The notes under the pieces were generated by a model. It searched no databases. It was not told where the DNA came from and was given only the letters and a program-made list of their open reading frames with translations. The position numbers were made by a program, and so were the translations under genes. From Actinomycetota bacterium (GTDB lineage: Bacteria > Actinomycetota > Actinomycetes > Nanopelagicales > Nanopelagicaceae), in contig WLED01000048.1 in assembly GCA_009704445.1 (NCBI GenBank), positions 1 to 8,286 of the forward strand: a stretch of DNA of 8,286 nucleotides, read 5' to 3'. Below are positions 1-6,334 of this stretch, piece after piece. Numbering within the stretch: the stretch's first letter is position 1; the number at the start of each line of letters is the position of its first letter.

Positions 1-1941
1 GGTGGATCACCACGTGAAGGCCAGATCGAAATGGCCGAAGCGGTTGCTAATGCATTAACAAACCGTCATCACTTGATGGTTCAAGCAGGTACCGGCACTG
101 GAAAATCTCTTGCCTATTTGGTCCCGGGCATTGTGCATGGGAGAAAAACCTTAGTTGCAACAGCAACTCTTGCACTCCAGCGCCAACTTGTAGATCGTGA
201 CTTACCTGCAGTTGTTCCGGCACTTGAAAAAGAGCTCGGCCGCGAGATTACATTTGCAATCTATAAAGGTGTAGGCAATTACGTTTGTCTACAAAAAATG
301 AATAGTGAGGAGATCGATCCAGATGCAGAGTTAGTGATGGATATTTCATCATTGGAAAAAGATGCAAAGCAACTGATTGCCTGGGCAAAAACCCCAGGAG
401 TCAGCGGTGATCGAGATGATGCACCAGATGTAGACCGCAGGGTTTGGGCGGCAAACAGCGTCTCGGGGCGTGAATGTGTAGGTGCCGATGTCTGTGCCTT
501 TGGGTCTAAATGCTTTGCTGCCAATGCAAAAGCCAAAGCTCAGTTAGCCGATATTGTCGTTACAAACCACACCCTTCTTGCCATTGAAATCGTGGATTCA
601 CATCCAATTTTGCCAGAGCGCGACTGTGTAATTTTGGACGAAGCACATGAGTTTATGGATCGAGCCACTCAAGCAGTCACAGATGAGTTAACTTCAAATC
701 GAGTTCTGCGAGCTGCTGCAATGGCGCGAAAATTCATGCCGGGAAAGCTTGCAGATTCTTTTCATAAAGCCGCAAATGATTTTCATGAGTCTATGGTTGA
801 TTATGGTGAATCAATTAAGTTGGAAGCCTCTCCGGCATCTCGATTAGAAAAGATACCTCAATCGCTAGAGGCACCAATCCGCAAAGTCTTAGAGAGCGCG
901 AAAGCAATAACGGCTTTTCTTTCTGCCGATGATGAAATCATTGATACGGATGCTTTAGCAGAGCGTGCCCGAGTAAAAGGTGCAGTCAATGAAATAAGCA
1001 CGACTGCAACAACAGTTCTTAAAATGGGTGATGGCTTGGTTCTTTGGTATGAACCAACGTATTCAACTCTCTATTTGGCACCGTTATCGGTGTCAGAGGT
1101 TTTACGTGAGAACTTACTGACAAAAACTCCAGTTATTGCTACATCTGCAACGTTAACTATCGGCAAAGGCTTTGATTCGATGGCCAAGAGTATTGGATTT
1201 CTCATTGGTGGAGAGTTAAATGCTGATCTAAACGATGACGAGATTGATCCCGGAAATCTTCAAATGCTAGATGTGGGATCACCCTTTGATTTTGCTAACC
1301 AAGGCGTTTTATACATGCCTAAGCATTTACCAGAACCAGGAAGAGATGGCCCAAGTCAGGAAGTTTTAACAGAGCTCGGTGAACTCATTGATGCAGCTGG
1401 CGGTCGTACTTTGGCATTGTTTTCCTCATGGAAGGGAGTTGAGGCAGCAGATGCTCATCTGCGAAAAGTATTAGCTGAACTCCCCATCAAAATCATTACG
1501 CAAAAACGTGGTGATGCAGTCGGCCCACTTGTTGCGCGCTTTGCAAAAGATGAAACATCAATTTTGCTTGGAACAATGTCATTGTGGCAAGGTGTTGATG
1601 TCCCTGGAAATAGTTGCATCTTGGTAGCTATCGATCGCATTCCATTTCCTCGTCCAGATGAACCAGTAATGAGTGCTCGCGCAGCCCAAGCAGATGCAGC
1701 AGGTGGAAGTGGCTTCATGCAGGTCTCTCTTCCTAGAGCTGCACTGTTATTGGCTCAGGGCACAGGAAGATTGATTCGAAGTGAAAAAGACAGGGGAGTA
1801 GTTGCAATTTTGGATTCACGAATTGTCACTAAACGCTACGGAAGTACTTTGCTCAACTCCATGCCACCTCTCTGGAGAACCTCAGACTCTGAAGTTGTGG
1901 GGGATTCATTGCGCAGACTCGCAGAGAGCATGAAAGACTAG
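1..1941 (+). CDS. dinG: DinG/XPD-family ATP-dependent DNA helicase with Fe-S cluster, 5'-truncated by the window edge
   Basis: Superfamily 2 helicase of the DinG/YoaA/XPD group; family members unwind DNA 5' to 3' in repair or when replication meets transcription. The frame is open from base 1, and the residues before the first Met (GGSPREGQIE) read as the usual 'R-x-G-Q' entry motif of this family, so the true start lies upstream and the ATG at 31 is internal. Counting from base 1: Walker A AGTGTGKS at 29-36, four iron-sulfur cysteines at C96, C159, C165 and C171, DEAH box at 213-216, then TSATLT, GTMSLWQGVDVPG and QGTGRLIR (motif VI) towards the C-terminus. All core motifs are intact and the end is complete. 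Whether an N-terminal exonuclease domain exists cannot be seen, but little sequence normally precedes this motif in actinobacterial forms. The TetR gene follows after 4 bases, suggesting one transcript. The family call is firm; dinG rather than yoaA is conventional. Confidence 0.93.
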   Translation, partial: GGSPREGQIEMAEAVANALTNRHHLMVQAGTGTGKSLAYLVPGIVHGRKTLVATATLALQRQLVDRDLPAVVPALEKELGREITFAIYKGVGNYVCLQKMNSEEIDPDAELVMDISSLEKDAKQLIAWAKTPGVSGDRDDAPDVDRRVWAANSVSGRECVGADVCAFGSKCFAANAKAKAQLADIVVTNHTLLAIEIVDSHPILPERDCVILDEAHEFMDRATQAVTDELTSNRVLRAAAMARKFMPGKLADSFHKAANDFHESMVDYGESIKLEASPASRLEKIPQSLEAPIRKVLESAKAITAFLSADDEIIDTDALAERARVKGAVNEISTTATTVLKMGDGLVLWYEPTYSTLYLAPLSVSEVLRENLLTKTPVIATSATLTIGKGFDSMAKSIGFLIGGELNADLNDDEIDPGNLQMLDVGSPFDFANQGVLYMPKHLPEPGRDGPSQEVLTELGELIDAAGGRTLALFSSWKGVEAADAHLRKVLAELPIKIITQKRGDAVGPLVARFAKDETSILLGTMSLWQGVDVPGNSCILVAIDRIPFPRPDEPVMSARAAQADAAGGSGFMQVSLPRAALLLAQGTGRLIRSEKDRGVVAILDSRIVTKRYGSTLLNSMPPLWRTSDSEVVGDSLRRLAESMKD

Positions 1942-1945
1942 GCCC

Positions 1946-2524
1946 ATGCCACGTATTGAAACGCAAACACTTGCCCAGCACCGTGATTGGCGCCGAAGCC
2001 AACTCATTGATGCTGCAGCAAGTATTGCCATGCAATCAGGCGGTCAAGCAGTCACCGTTGCAGCTGTTGCACAACGCGCAGGTCTTTCTAGAACTTCTGT
2101 GTATGAATATTTTGCAAGTAGTGCGGACTTAGTAGCCGATCTAGTTATCGATGAACTCAATGGCTTTGCAAGTTATTTGAGCGATGAAATTGCACAGGCA
2201 AATTCTCCGAGTCACTGTATTGAACTTTGGATTAAGGGAGCGCTGACTTATATTGCAGATGGTCGCCACTTGCTTGCAAAGGCTTTAAATGCAACAACTC
2301 TCCCACAAGAGAGGGCACACCAGATTAAAGTCGCCCACCGCGGACTACTTGCTCCACTGATGGAATCACTTGAAAAGCTTCAAGTTGAAAATGTTCAACA
2401 AGCCCTCGCCTTTATTCAGGCAGTAACCGATACTGCTACAAAACGAATTGAATCTGGTAACAATGCAACAAAAGAGATCGAAAAAGCAACAGCATTTTGC
2501 CTTAACGGATTAACTTCGATCTAA
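1946..2524 (+). CDS. TetR/AcrR-family transcriptional regulator
   Basis: One-component DNA-binding repressor type, 192 aa, normal length for TetR. The N-terminal helix-turn-helix is clear: helix 1 around residues 18-31 (QLIDAAASIAMQSGG), then TVAAVAQRAGLSRTSVYEYF at 37-56, the canonical TetR recognition segment with Y53, Y55 and F56. The C-terminal ligand and dimer domain (about 65-192) is helical and gives no clue to the ligand. The start follows the helicase stop by 4 bases with no good Shine-Dalgarno sequence, so translation is probably coupled to the upstream gene. It ends 12 bases from the stop of the convergent secreted-protein gene. It may regulate itself and the helicase or a distant gene; nothing in the sequence ties it to the haem locus beyond proximity. 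Family call firm, target unknown. Confidence 0.9.
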   Translation: MPRIETQTLAQHRDWRRSQLIDAAASIAMQSGGQAVTVAAVAQRAGLSRTSVYEYFASSADLVADLVIDELNGFASYLSDEIAQANSPSHCIELWIKGALTYIADGRHLLAKALNATTLPQERAHQIKVAHRGLLAPLMESLEKLQVENVQQALAFIQAVTDTATKRIESGNNATKEIEKATAFCLNGLTSI

Positions 2525-2536
2525 TCGTTTTTGGTT

Positions 2537-3196
2537 TCAGTTAACTTTAATGGTGTACGAACCCATAAAAGGTGCATAGAGATCTGTTTTACCCGAGGCA
2601 TTTGCCAAGATCGTGCAATTACCCTTTTTAAATGTCACAGTGTTTTTCATTATCGTGCAAGTACCGGCAACGGCATAAGTAATTGGTTCTACAGTATTTG
2701 TTGTAGTTGGAAACGTTAATTTCCTACCGGCCTTAATTGAAGTTGGGACTTTAAACTGACCTAAAGTTTGCACTTGAGTCAATGATTTGAAGGTAAGTGG
2801 AATGAATTGATCTTCTGAAGTATCTGAAGTCAAATTATGGTCATAGCGCAGGAATGCTCCACATGAGGAAACAGTGCAGTCAACACTGGTTGTTCCTGAG
2901 GTAAACATTGACGTCGGTTTAAAGACAATTTTGGCTGTTGGCGCAAATGAGGCACGTGGCTCTGTTGAAATCCACAACTGAGCTGCAGCATTACACAAAG
3001 TTGGGCGAGTTCCTAAAGGAGCCTCTACACATTGTTGGATGTAGAGCCCACCTTTTGTTGGAAACTTGGTAAGAGTTACGTCAATGAGTACTTGGGAAGA
3101 AGATATCTTGCCAACAAAACCAGTTTCAGCTGCTTGTGCCTGTGGCGAAGACAAAATGGAGGCTAGTAGGGCAAAAACTATTGATATTTTTTTCAC
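2537..3196 (-). CDS. Secreted two-domain Cys-rich protein, paralogue of the next gene; possible haem-uptake accessory
   Basis: 219 aa, GTG start at 3196 chosen because AGGAGA lies 4 bases upstream and the protein then begins MKKIS with a hydrophobic stretch and a likely signal peptidase site after A20-Q-A22. Domain 1 (about 25-138) has GLY at 50-52, C56-x11-C68, WIS at 75-77, D106-C107-x4-C112, R117-x-D-H120 and an IPLTF strand end; every one of these landmarks recurs with the same local spacing in the neighbouring protein. The four cysteines suggest two disulfides in a beta-sandwich. Domain 2 (about 140-219) holds C180 and C194 and resembles the short bacterial Ig-like modules with a 'C-T-I ... 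V-T-F ... G-x-C-T-I ... Y-x-x ... Y-T-I' pattern. There is no LPxTG motif or membrane anchor, so it is probably released or wall-associated. Second gene of the leftward arm opposite hmuTUV, with its own possible promoter. I do not recognise a named family; haem capture or relay is inference from context. Confidence 0.8.
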   Translation of the reverse strand: MKKISIVFALLASILSSPQAQAAETGFVGKISSSQVLIDVTLTKFPTKGGLYIQQCVEAPLGTRPTLCNAAAQLWISTEPRASFAPTAKIVFKPTSMFTSGTTSVDCTVSSCGAFLRYDHNLTSDTSEDQFIPLTFKSLTQVQTLGQFKVPTSIKAGRKLTFPTTTNTVEPITYAVAGTCTIMKNTVTFKKGNCTILANASGKTDLYAPFMGSYTIKVN

Positions 3197-3200
3197 GTGA

Positions 3201-3206
3201 TCTCCT
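3201..3206 (-). promoter_or_regulatory. Shine-Dalgarno AGGAGA for the gene starting at 3196
   Basis: On the minus strand CTAGGAGATCAC precedes GTG. This good ribosome site, 4 bases from the GTG, decides for the GTG start over any later codon and contrasts with the other genes of the locus, which lack one. Confidence 0.7.
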
Positions 3207-3234
3207 AGTTGCTCGTTGATGTTAGTTCTTGTTT

Positions 3235-3240
3235 ATTCTA
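3235..3240 (-). promoter_or_regulatory. Possible -10 box TAGAAT for the gene starting at 3196
   Basis: Minus strand reads TTAGAATAAAC in the 67-base gap between the two secreted-protein genes. TAGAAT is a good actinobacterial -10, giving a leader of about 30 bases that includes the Shine-Dalgarno site. No convincing -35 is seen 16-18 bases upstream. If real, this gene can be expressed apart from the one before it as well as by read-through. Confidence 0.4.
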
Positions 3241-3263
3241 AGTTCTTAACAAACCTTGCTTAT

Positions 3264-3773
3264 TTATTTGCTCTTCTTTGCTGATTTAATTTTGATGGGT
3301 AGATACAGGTCATAACTTCGGTCCGCCCCTCTTAAGTGATCAGCACGAACAGTTATGGCACATTTCACTTTTGTGCAGTCAAACTTGCCAATCTTTCTTG
3401 AGATGAGTACCTGTTCAGTAAAGCTTCCACTGGGTAAAAACTTTTTTGTCAGCCCCTCTGCATACGGAGGTGGATTAGATGAGATCCAAATTGAAGATTC
3501 GCTTACTCCCTCTTTATTCACGCCACCACCGCAGGGAGTTGGAGGTGCACCTTTCTTGGGCACGACACAAAAGGCAAGATAGAGACCCACGTTTTCGTCA
3601 AAGTTACTCCCAGTGACTGTAATCAAAGAACCAGACTTTGGATTGGCAGTTGAAACCTTTAGTGACTGGCCTTGCAAACCCTTAACGGTTGTAGCCAAGG
3701 CACTTGAGGCCTTTACGGGCGTGATTGAAATGGTGAGTGCAATCAACACGATGAGCGCTAGCAACTTCTTCAT
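3264..3773 (-). CDS. Secreted single-domain Cys-rich protein, divergent from hmuT; possible haem-uptake accessory
   Basis: 169 aa from the ATG at 3773; a TTG two codons upstream keeps the frame open, but the ATG is preferred because MKKLL gives a proper signal-peptide start and a TAGACT -10 box lies exactly 7 bases before it (leaderless pattern). The signal peptide probably ends at V20-K-A22. The mature part is one beta-rich domain: KSGSLITVTGSNF at 46-58, GLY at 63-65, C69-x11-C81, IWIS at 95-98, SGSF at 115-118, D132-C133-x4-C138, R143-x-D-H146, and YLPIKI near the end, then a basic tail (KSAKKSK) that could hold it to the cell wall. The pattern recalls the Ig-like, neocarzinostatin-type sandwiches of actinobacterial exported proteins; I recall similar domains beside haem transport genes but cannot verify that here. 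First gene of the leftward arm, facing hmuT over 85 bases. Function inferred from position only. Confidence 0.82.
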   Translation of the reverse strand: MKKLLALIVLIALTISITPVKASSALATTVKGLQGQSLKVSTANPKSGSLITVTGSNFDENVGLYLAFCVVPKKGAPPTPCGGGVNKEGVSESSIWISSNPPPYAEGLTKKFLPSGSFTEQVLISRKIGKFDCTKVKCAITVRADHLRGADRSYDLYLPIKIKSAKKSK

Positions 3774-3780
3774 GTGCAAA

Positions 3781-3786
3781 AGTCTA
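3781..3786 (-). promoter_or_regulatory. -10 box TAGACT, leaderless-type promoter of the gene starting at 3773
   Basis: Minus strand reads TAGACT, seven bases, then ATG. This places the expected transcription start on the A of the ATG, and no Shine-Dalgarno sequence is present, as expected for a leaderless actinobacterial mRNA. No good -35 at 17 bases, hinting at an activator or a -10-driven promoter. Confidence 0.5.
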
Positions 3787-3800
3787 TGGTCGAAGTGCGT

Positions 3801-3819
3801 TTGTCTTAGCCGACAGGAA
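3801..3819. promoter_or_regulatory. Weak DtxR/IdeR-like operator between the divergent haem arms
   Basis: Aligned to the 19-base iron-regulator consensus TTAGGTTAGCCTAACCTAA, this stretch matches by eye at 11 positions, including the central TTAGCC. It also contains a 4-base inverted repeat, TGTC-N6-GACA (3802-3815), whose centre is offset by about 1.5 bases from the consensus alignment. It covers the -35 area of the leftward promoter and lies about 50 bases before the rightward start, a sensible place to control both arms. The match is modest and could be chance. Confidence 0.25.
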
Positions 3820-3846
3820 TCGAAGATATGTAGGGCAAATTTTTGA

Positions 3847-3852
3847 CAGAAT
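3847..3852 (+). promoter_or_regulatory. Possible -10 box CAGAAT, leaderless-type promoter of hmuT
   Basis: CAGAAT differs by one base from TAGAAT and is followed by six bases and the GTG start of hmuT. No Shine-Dalgarno site is present and an in-frame TAA (3853-3855) lies between, so the GTG cannot be moved upstream. The spacing fits a leaderless transcript. Confidence 0.35.
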
Positions 3853-3858
3853 TAACTC

Positions 3859-4761
3859 GTGAAGAAAGTCGCTTTCCTAATGTCAATCTTAATGATCTCT
3901 GGGTGCGCTAACTCACAAAATTTTCTTTCCAAAAGTATTTCACAGGAGGATGTAACTGCGCTTTCAGTAAGTGGAACCCAAAACTTTTCGGTCAAACGGG
4001 TTGTTGTGCTTGCCAATGGTGTCGCAGAAATCATGGTCGCCCTTAATGCTAAATCCATTCTGGTGGGTCGCGACATATCAAGTAATGAAGATTCCCTTAG
4101 CGATATTCCAATTGTAACTTCTGGTCATCAGGTGATTAGTGAAAAGGTTATTGCACTAAATCCAGATCTTGTCATCATTGATGCCTCAACTGGACCAAAG
4201 GCTGCAATCGAACAAATTCGATCAGCAAAGATAAAGGTTATTCAAACTCCTGAAAGTTGGAGTTTAGAAGATATCTCGCCAAAAGTTTTGGCAGTTGGTT
4301 CAGCGATTGGCGCTCCAGGTGCAGCCAAACTATTAATTAATAAATTGATAAGTCAAGGCACAATCAAGCAAGTAAGTGGCAATCCCAAAATTGCATTTTT
4401 GTACCTACGAGGAACTTCGACTGTTTATCTGATTGGAGGTCCAGGATCAGGGGCTGATTCACTGATCAAAGAAATAGGTGGTGTGGATGTGGGGGCCGAG
4501 AATTTGCCACGTGCATTTAATACTCTGACTGCAGAGAGCTTGGCTAGCCTTAACCCGGATGTTTTGTTGGTGATGACAAAGGGTTTGGAATCTGTTGGCG
4601 GAGTTCAGGGATTAATCAAGCTGCCCGGAGTTGCCCAAACCGAAGCAGGAAAAAGAAAAGCAATCATTGATGTGGATGACTCACTATTGCTCTCCTTTGG
4701 TCCTAGGAGTTATTCACTTCTTACGGAATTAGCTAAATCAGTAGAAATTGTGATGCAGTGA
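3859..4761 (+). CDS. hmuT: HmuT-type haem-binding lipoprotein (ABC transporter substrate-binding protein)
   Basis: 300 aa, extracytoplasmic component of a haem ABC importer, anchored to the membrane by a lipid. GTG start is forced: an in-frame TAA lies one codon upstream. Lipobox I13-S-G-C16 ends a short signal peptide starting MKKVAF. The body is a cluster C periplasmic-binding fold: RVVVLANGVAEIMVAL at 47-62, VTSGHQVISEKVIALNPD at 86-103, DASTGP at 108-113, FLYLRG then VYLIGGPGSGADS at 180-201, MTKGLESVGG, and a DDS...SFGPR block near the C-terminus. These are the signature blocks of actinobacterial HmuT. His90 and Tyr190 stand 100 residues apart; from memory corynebacterial HmuT uses a His and a Tyr 99 apart as haem ligands, so both ligands seem kept. 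Heads an operon with hmuU, overlapping it by 4 bases. A siderophore or cobalamin role is the alternative but fits less well. Confidence 0.88.
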   Translation: MKKVAFLMSILMISGCANSQNFLSKSISQEDVTALSVSGTQNFSVKRVVVLANGVAEIMVALNAKSILVGRDISSNEDSLSDIPIVTSGHQVISEKVIALNPDLVIIDASTGPKAAIEQIRSAKIKVIQTPESWSLEDISPKVLAVGSAIGAPGAAKLLINKLISQGTIKQVSGNPKIAFLYLRGTSTVYLIGGPGSGADSLIKEIGGVDVGAENLPRAFNTLTAESLASLNPDVLLVMTKGLESVGGVQGLIKLPGVAQTEAGKRKAIIDVDDSLLLSFGPRSYSLLTELAKSVEIVMQ

Positions 4762-5747
4762 GAGAACTCAAGAAATCCCTGATTGCTCTCAATATCCTTC
4801 TTGTATTTGTTGCGGTCTTTATTGCATTGTCAGTTGGACCAACAAAGATTGATGGATTTTTCCAGCAGTTGATGCAGCCAGGTAGTAATGAAATTTTGTG
4901 GCAGATACGGTTCCCACGAGTTATAGCCGCAGTAATCGTTGGCGCTGCATTTGGTGTGGCGGGATTGATGGCACAAGGAGCAAGTAATAACGCTTTGGCT
5001 GAACCTTCAATACTTGGTACCTCATCGGGTGCGGCATTGGGCGCCGTTATCGCGATTCTATTTGGACTAGCTCAAGTTGGCTCTATTGCAGCAACTATCA
5101 GTGGCGTAATCGGAGCTTTGCTTGCTACCGCTTTAACATTAAAGCTTGCATCACTTCGTGGAAATTTGTCCTCATTTGCTCTGATAATTGTTGGAATCGC
5201 GCTGTCGGCAACGCTCAGCGCCATCGTGGGTTTAACGTCAGCAATGATCACGCAGGCAGATGCCCGTTCGATTTCATTTTGGAACTTTGGCTCCTTGGCT
5301 CTTATTACATATGAAAATCTTGTGGGAGTAGCTGCAACTACTTTGATCGGACTAGGAATCGCCTGGAAAGTGGCACCTTCTTTGGATCGATTGTCTTTTG
5401 GTGATGACACAGCTTTTCATTTAGGAATCAATGTAGTTAAAGCGCGCTGGTTAGCTTTAGTTGCACTTTCACTTTTAGCGGGCGGCGCAGTAAGTACTGT
5501 TGGCATTATTGGTTTTATCGGTTTAGCGGCTCCTCATATCGCTCGATTTATCTATGGACCTTCTCATCGATTGCTAGTTATTCAGTCAGCGTTAATAGGA
5601 AGTCTAATAATTGTCTTTGCAGATACTCTTGCCCGATCCATTGCAGCTCCCAATGAACTATCTATTGGCCTGATAACTTCTTTACTGGGTGCACCAATTT
5701 TGATTGCATTAGTGAGTATAAAAAACAACGTCTGGCGTGTGCAGTGA
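4758..5747 (+). CDS. hmuU: HmuU-type haem ABC transporter permease (FecCD family)
   Basis: 329 aa integral membrane subunit, normal length for FecCD/BtuC permeases, which form a homodimeric channel with about ten helices per subunit. After a first hydrophobic helix (about 8-27) come the family's marker segments: QIRFPRVIAAVIVGAAFGVAG at 49-69, then QGASNNALAEPSILGTSSGA at 73-92 (family form: 'Q...NPLA.P..LG.s.GA'), and GLAAPHIARF at 255-264, the cytoplasmic coupling segment that meets the ATPase, followed by GPSHR. Start GTG overlaps the hmuT stop as GTGA, with no Shine-Dalgarno sequence, so translation probably depends on reinitiation. Substrate is taken from the HmuT partner, since the permease family also moves siderophores and cobalamin. 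Confidence 0.9.
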   Translation: MRELKKSLIALNILLVFVAVFIALSVGPTKIDGFFQQLMQPGSNEILWQIRFPRVIAAVIVGAAFGVAGLMAQGASNNALAEPSILGTSSGAALGAVIAILFGLAQVGSIAATISGVIGALLATALTLKLASLRGNLSSFALIIVGIALSATLSAIVGLTSAMITQADARSISFWNFGSLALITYENLVGVAATTLIGLGIAWKVAPSLDRLSFGDDTAFHLGINVVKARWLALVALSLLAGGAVSTVGIIGFIGLAAPHIARFIYGPSHRLLVIQSALIGSLIIVFADTLARSIAAPNELSIGLITSLLGAPILIALVSIKNNVWRVQ

Positions 5748-6334
5748 TCACAATTAATGAGATAACAATTGTGCGAGATGGTCGTGAACTGATCTATGAC
5801 TACAGTGAACAAATTCCAGCTGGATCTATCACTGTAATAACGGGACCAAATGGATGTGGAAAATCCACCTTGTTGGCAGCGATAGCAGGAGATTTTCCGC
5901 CAGACAAAGGAACAATAACAATCGATGGAATCCATCCTATTTTGACATCAGCGCACGATCTTTCAAAGATACGAGCGGTGGCTAAACAAAATCAACTTTA
6001 TTCACTTGGATTTTCGGTTCGAGAAGTTATTGAGATGGGTGGCAAACCTGATGAAATTATTAGATTGTTGGGTTTAGAGCATTTAGCTAATCGTCTGGTG
6101 ACAACCTTGTCAGTGGGAGAGGCCCAACGAGTTTCTATTGCTCAAGCAATTGCTCAGAAAACTCCAGTGCTAATTTTAGATGAGCCGTTTGCAGCACAAG
6201 ATAATGAAAATCGTGGAAGAGTAGTCACCGTTCTTCAACAACTTGCACGAGAGGGTGTAACAGTTGTTGTGGTGGCTCACAGTAGCGAGCAAGAACTAAC
6301 GTGGGCCGATAAAGTTATCAAGCAATTTCTTTAG
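5744..6334 (+). CDS. hmuV: HmuV-type ABC ATPase, unusually short
   Basis: 196 aa ATP-hydrolysing subunit of the haem importer. All catalytic motifs are present: Walker A GPNGCGKST at 34-42, Q-loop Gln82, signature LSVGE at 122-126 (Val where Gly is usual), Walker B LILDE at 143-147, a D-loop AAQD at 150-153 instead of SALD, and switch His179. The family usually runs to about 250-270 aa. The shortening is in two places: only 39 residues between the Q-loop and the signature, where a helical insert is trimmed, and only 17 residues after the switch histidine. The gene ends with a normal TAG and no frameshift is evident, so it looks compact rather than broken. GTG start overlaps the hmuU stop as GTGA. 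Its last 39 bases are shared with the convergent Nudix gene. Confidence 0.87.
   Translation: MITINEITIVRDGRELIYDYSEQIPAGSITVITGPNGCGKSTLLAAIAGDFPPDKGTITIDGIHPILTSAHDLSKIRAVAKQNQLYSLGFSVREVIEMGGKPDEIIRLLGLEHLANRLVTTLSVGEAQRVSIAQAIAQKTPVLILDEPFAAQDNENRGRVVTVLQQLAREGVTVVVVAHSSEQELTWADKVIKQFL

Noticed and set aside
31..33. ATG at 31 as the helicase start
   Set aside because: The frame is open to base 1 and the preceding residues belong to the conserved entry motif, so the gene starts before the window.
2517..2532. CGAT-CTA-ATCG hairpin followed by five T after the TetR gene
   Set aside because: A 4-base stem with half A-T pairs is too weak for an intrinsic terminator.
2531..2719. Open frame of 62 codons on the plus strand opposite the secreted-protein gene
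   Set aside because: No family features or ribosome site, and the minus-strand frame has signal peptide and paralogue support.
3238..3250. Small palindrome TAAG-TT-CTTA upstream of the gene starting at 3196
   Set aside because: Four-base arms and overlap with the -10 region; could be an operator but nothing beyond chance supports it.
3843..3848. Perfect TTGACA, a consensus -35 box, just before hmuT
   Set aside because: A matching -10 would have to lie inside hmuT near 3866, and none is there; the in-frame TAA and lipoprotein start fix the GTG at 3859. Probably coincidence in T-rich sequence.
5582..5935. Minus-strand frame of 117 codons across the hmuU/hmuV junction
   Set aside because: Runs antisense through two genes with intact motifs and has no recognisable domain.
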